Shown: positions 62,714 to 64,000 of the stretch, in pieces
Layout of the letters: every line of letters starts with the position of its first letter
Numbering within the stretch: the stretch's first letter is position 1
Source: Acidobacteriota bacterium
GTDB lineage: Bacteria; Acidobacteriota; Terriglobia; Terriglobales; Acidobacteriaceae
Reading direction: 5' to 3'
NCBI GenBank assembly: GCA_018268855.1
Contig: JAFDVR010000009.1
Span: 124,001-188,000, forward strand
DNA: 64,000 nucleotides
Made by a program: the position numbers and the translations under genes
Notes under the pieces: generated by a model
What the model saw: only the letters and a program-made list of their open reading frames with translations
Told to the model about the DNA's origin: nothing
The model's database searches: none

Positions 62714-63664
62714 ATGAGTCAAATCGCCGCCAGTTTCCTCAGACGTTGCTTCGCCCCTGAAGAGACGATTGCTCTTCTGCTTCGGGGAGAGAACGGTGCT
62801 ACTCCCATGCAGCGAGTCGTGCGTTTGGAGCAGGCTTTAGAAACACGGTACATGGCATGGCTCTCCTACGAGAACCAGCATGGTCGCAACAACATCTACG
62901 TTGCCGCCAATCCACTTCACCCCGGCAGCCGCAAACGAACGAAAGAGAGCATCGCATCCGTTCGCCATCTATATATAGACATCGACACGGATGGAGATGC
63001 CCGACTCGTTGCGCTCCGGGCATCGGAGATGGCGCCGCCGCCGACCTCGATTCTGTTTACATCGCTGGGTAAGTATCAGGTGCTTTGGCGCGTCGAAGGC
63101 TTCGACTTTGTGCGGCAGGAACAGACGCTTAAGCTGCTCGCCATCGCTTTCGGCGGCGATCCCGCTTGTACCGACTGCAACCGTGTCCTGCGCGTCCCCG
63201 GTTTCCTGAATCGGAAGTATGACCCGCCGTACAAAGTCACGGTCGAATATCCCGACGATTCCATCTGGACTCCCGATGACTTTCAGTTGGATTCGGTCGC
63301 GGTCGATGCCATGCGCTTTACCTGTGCTTCATCGTCACAAAAACCGTCGTTGACGCACAGCCATTCAGAATCGAATTGGGCATGGGTTCTGCATGAGCTT
63401 GCCCACGGCAAAGATGCCGTGACGCTCACGCACGAGCTGGCTTCGCGCCGCGCTGACAAGCCCAATCCGCTCTACTACGCGCAACGCACTATCGACGTGG
63501 CTTCCGCTCGTCTCTGGCTTATCGAAGGCAGCAGCTTCGAGGACGTGATTGCGATGCTCGAATCCCGCCGCTGCCATGAGCTTCCCGCCGCACTGTGCTC
63601 CGCTCGTGCGCGGGAGATTGCCGTCACCGCACACCGCATGATTGCCCGCAGAAAATCCGCTTGA
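62714..63664 (+). CDS. RepB-type DNA primase domain protein
   Basis: This 316-aa protein has a primase-like core: VRHLYIDIDTDGDARL gives the DxD metal-binding pair, followed by FTSLGKYQVLWRVEGFD and DCNRVLRVPGFLNRKYDPPYKV. These resemble the RepB/primase family seen in plasmids and conjugative elements. It probably makes primers for replication of transferred single-strand DNA. The C-terminal helical part (about 220-316) may bind DNA. It starts 90 bases after ssb, behind a terminator. Confidence 0.8.
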   Translation: MSQIAASFLRRCFAPEETIALLLRGENGATPMQRVVRLEQALETRYMAWLSYENQHGRNNIYVAANPLHPGSRKRTKESIASVRHLYIDIDTDGDARLVALRASEMAPPPTSILFTSLGKYQVLWRVEGFDFVRQEQTLKLLAIAFGGDPACTDCNRVLRVPGFLNRKYDPPYKVTVEYPDDSIWTPDDFQLDSVAVDAMRFTCASSSQKPSLTHSHSESNWAWVLHELAHGKDAVTLTHELASRRADKPNPLYYAQRTIDVASARLWLIEGSSFEDVIAMLESRRCHELPAALCSARAREIAVTAHRMIARRKSA

Positions 63665-63687
63665 TTGCACTACCAAAGGAGAATTCA

Positions 63688-64000
63688 ATGCCACTGCTAG
63701 AAGTCACCCAAACCCGCCACGTCAGCGCCTCGATTCGGCTTACTGAACCGACTGCTTTGTTGGTCGATCAGTATGCTGCTTTCATCAAGGCTCCGGCAGA
63801 CAATGTTGTCGAAGAATCCCTTAAGCATGTCTTCGCCAAAGACCGCGACTTTCAGGAGTATCTGAAGTCGCCCGAAGCACAGCGGATTACGCCGACGCTG
63901 CGCGTGCGCCGTGGCAATGCCAATGACGGCGCGGAAGCATCGGCAAAGAAGCCGGTATCCGCTGCATCCTCGGCATCCCAAACACCGACATCTGTGGCGG
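63688..64000 (+). CDS. Unknown element protein, truncated by the window edge
   Basis: The open frame begins at the ATG at 63688 (AAAGGAG upstream) and runs off the edge. The visible 104 residues read MPLLEVTQTRHVSASIRLTEPTAL and include DQYAAFIKAPADNVVEESLKHVF, a helical DNA-binding-like segment, then an Ala/Ser-rich linker. Overall it recalls small ribbon-helix-helix-type proteins, but no family is certain. Confidence 0.55.
   Translation, partial: MPLLEVTQTRHVSASIRLTEPTALLVDQYAAFIKAPADNVVEESLKHVFAKDRDFQEYLKSPEAQRITPTLRVRRGNANDGAEASAKKPVSAASSASQTPTSVA

Overview
The window looks like the chromosome of an Acidobacteriota member of the Terriglobia type (Edaphobacter, Granulicella or Terriglobus-like). 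This rests on gene content and style only: a very large Oar-like TonB-dependent receptor with a carboxypeptidase-regulatory N-terminus, secreted beta-propeller lactonases with twin-arginine signals, many glycosidase-like proteins, and short interspersed palindromic repeats. No sequence search was run. From about 50.6 kb onward the host DNA gives way to an integrated conjugative element.

Region 1 (1-5.4 kb) is the front of a respiratory complex I operon on the minus strand: nuoA, nuoC, nuoD, two small unknown genes, nuoE, nuoF and the start of nuoG. Most genes overlap by a few bases, and a good promoter lies upstream. nuoB is missing from its usual place. Region 2 (5.4-27.7 kb) is mostly housekeeping. 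It holds a DUF3224 protein, a prepilin peptidase, a mannitol dehydrogenase family enzyme, a POTRA protein, a MoxR-type ATPase and VWA pair with an alginate-lyase-like gene between them, MgtC, a TPR protein, a thioesterase, an Mrp ATPase without the usual CxxC, hrcA-grpE-dnaJ without dnaK, rsmE, an L-serine dehydratase, a YjbR protein, a HEAT-like protein, a YifB/ComM ATPase, rpoZ behind a long leader, and rho.

Region 3 (27.7-50.4 kb) is a carbohydrate and catabolic island. It contains an alpha-galactosidase (GH27), two Tat-exported lactonases, two pairs of paralogous TIM-barrel-like secreted proteins of unknown function, a TonB receptor, an amidohydrolase, a sodium:solute symporter, an enolase-superfamily enzyme, a creatininase-family amidase, a dimethylformamidase-like protein, an SDR, an RraA-type aldolase, a RidA protein and one IclR regulator. 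Seven 16-bp copies of one inverted repeat (consensus GTTCAGNNNNNTGRAC) sit in front of the island's transcription units, mostly 38-40 bp upstream of a plausible -10 box. I read this as an IclR-controlled, activator-type regulon, and it is the most interesting signal in the window.

Region 4 (50.6-64.0 kb, continuing past the right edge) starts at a 45-base 3' fragment of an initiator tRNA-fMet gene, the left attachment site of an integrative element. It carries a HTH/PIN toxin-antitoxin pair, an XRE regulator, and a P-type (Trb/VirB-like) type IV secretion operon in the order B2-B3-B4-B9-B10-B5-small-B6-small-B8-B11. These are followed by a single-stranded DNA-binding protein, a RepB-type primase and the start of an unknown gene. 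Integrase, relaxase and coupling protein are not in the window.
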